Shown: piece after piece, positions 4,968 to 5,522 of the stretch
Layout: every line of letters begins with the position of its first letter
How positions within the stretch are numbered: the first letter of the stretch is position 1
Assembly (NCBI GenBank): GCA_900767005.1
Contig: CAAFXL010000020.1
Span: 1-5,522, forward strand
DNA length: 5,522 nucleotides
Direction: 5' to 3'
From: an uncultured Ruminobacter sp.
Lineage (GTDB): Bacteria; Pseudomonadota; Gammaproteobacteria; Enterobacterales; Succinivibrionaceae
Position numbers and translations under genes: made by a program
Notes under the pieces: generated by a model
What the model was told of the DNA's origin: nothing
Databases searched by the model: none
Seen by the model: the letters and a program-made list of their open reading frames with translations, nothing else

Positions 4968-5522
4968 ATGAAAAAAATTAATATTGGCGACGAATTATTT
5001 TCTGAATATATTCTGAAGAATAGATATTACGTTGATAAGACTTTATTCATCAAAGAAATATTTTACGAAGATGCTAGTAAAGTATTACTTTTAACTCGTC
5101 CACGCCGTTTTGGCAAAACCTTAACAATGAGTACTTTCTATGAGTTCTTAAGAATAAATCCTGAAAATTCCGAAGACACTTCATACCAACAAAAGTTATT
5201 CAAAGATACAAAAATTTACCAAGACCAAGAATTTTGCCAAGAATTTATGGGCAAATATCCAGTTATCTTTGTTACATTTAAAGATGTTACTGGTGACACC
5301 TATGAACTAGCATATAAGCAATTAGCAGAGGTTATATACACACAAATATTAGGTAAATTTGAGTACCTATTATCAAGTAATAAGTTACATGATTTGGAAA
5401 AACGAGAACTACTAAAATTAGGCGACAGAATATATTATGCACAAGGTCTATACAAGACCGATTTATCTTCAACTAAATATGACTGTAAAGATGAACCTGC
5501 AGAAATTCAATCTTCTTTACAA
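4968..5522 (+). CDS. AAA-ATPase-like / DUF1703 family protein, N-terminal part (runs off the window)
   Basis: An open frame of 185 codons reaches the window end without a stop. The N-terminus MKKINIGDELFSEYILKNRY, the YYVDKT block (residues 20-25), and the nucleotide-binding loop RPRRFGKT (44-51, an atypical Walker A) are hallmarks of the AAA-ATPase-like family. Full members usually have 500-600 residues and end in a DUF1703 nuclease-like (PD-(D/E)XK) domain, which would lie beyond the window. Their biological role is not established; they are often present in many copies in host-associated anaerobes. An ATG at 4959 is in frame, but TAAGG (4953-4957) is only 1 nt from it and about 10 nt from 4968, so I prefer 4968. 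A strong promoter lies just upstream, so it is probably transcribed on its own and is unrelated to the recombinase remnant before it. Confidence 0.85.
   Translation, partial: MKKINIGDELFSEYILKNRYYVDKTLFIKEIFYEDASKVLLLTRPRRFGKTLTMSTFYEFLRINPENSEDTSYQQKLFKDTKIYQDQEFCQEFMGKYPVIFVTFKDVTGDTYELAYKQLAEVIYTQILGKFEYLLSSNKLHDLEKRELLKLGDRIYYAQGLYKTDLSSTKYDCKDEPAEIQSSLQ

Noticed and set aside
1..5522. CRISPR array, tRNA or rRNA genes, toxin-antitoxin or defence operon
   Set aside because: No regularly spaced repeats, no cloverleaf or ribosomal RNA sequence, and no recognisable defence or toxin domains were seen on either strand.

Overview
The window is low-GC bacterial DNA read with the standard code. 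It holds cell-surface glycan genes next to mobile-element debris. A WaaE/KdtX-type family 2 glycosyltransferase and an RgpF-type protein point to an outer-envelope polysaccharide or lipopolysaccharide locus. Together with the AAA-ATPase-like/DUF1703 protein they suggest a host-associated, probably Gram-negative, AT-rich bacterium, perhaps a gut or oral anaerobe. I cannot name the genus, and the Gram-negative reading is inference.

Layout. Positions 1-233 are non-coding, with a possible -10 box and a perfect 11-bp hairpin directly before a plus-strand gene for a stand-alone RgpF-like glycan-synthesis domain (234-1142). Convergent to it is a minus-strand cluster transcribed from about 2817 down to 1213. 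It runs from a WaaE-like glycosyltransferase (2026-2817), to a small coiled-coil protein of unknown function (1587-1997), to a 99-residue unknown protein (1285-1584). The reading frame of the last gene stays protein-like for 23 codons past its TAA, so it may carry a nonsense mutation.

A 173-bp, extremely AT-rich gap separates the glycosyltransferase from a complete insertion sequence of about 1366 bp (2991-4356). It has 18/20 matching terminal inverted repeats and one transposase of the ISAzo13 type. The IS is clearly more GC-rich than its surroundings, so it came from a different background. Its left end carries three copies of the transposon-end motif, one overlapping an extended -10 promoter, which suggests self-regulation.

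Just right of the IS, in frame from the junction, is the C-terminal tail of a large serine recombinase (4357-4742). The matching N-terminal part is not on the left side of the IS, so the insertion was accompanied by deletion or rearrangement. The window closes with a well-formed sigma-70-type promoter (4902-4930) and the N-terminal 185 codons of an AAA-ATPase-like/DUF1703 protein that runs off the end.

The glycan genes probably contribute to one surface-carbohydrate pathway, though they are convergent rather than one operon. The right half is an accessory segment built by mobile elements. I did not find a clearly new multi-gene system. The best leads are the interrupted small gene, the triple-motif IS end, and the one-sided recombinase remnant.
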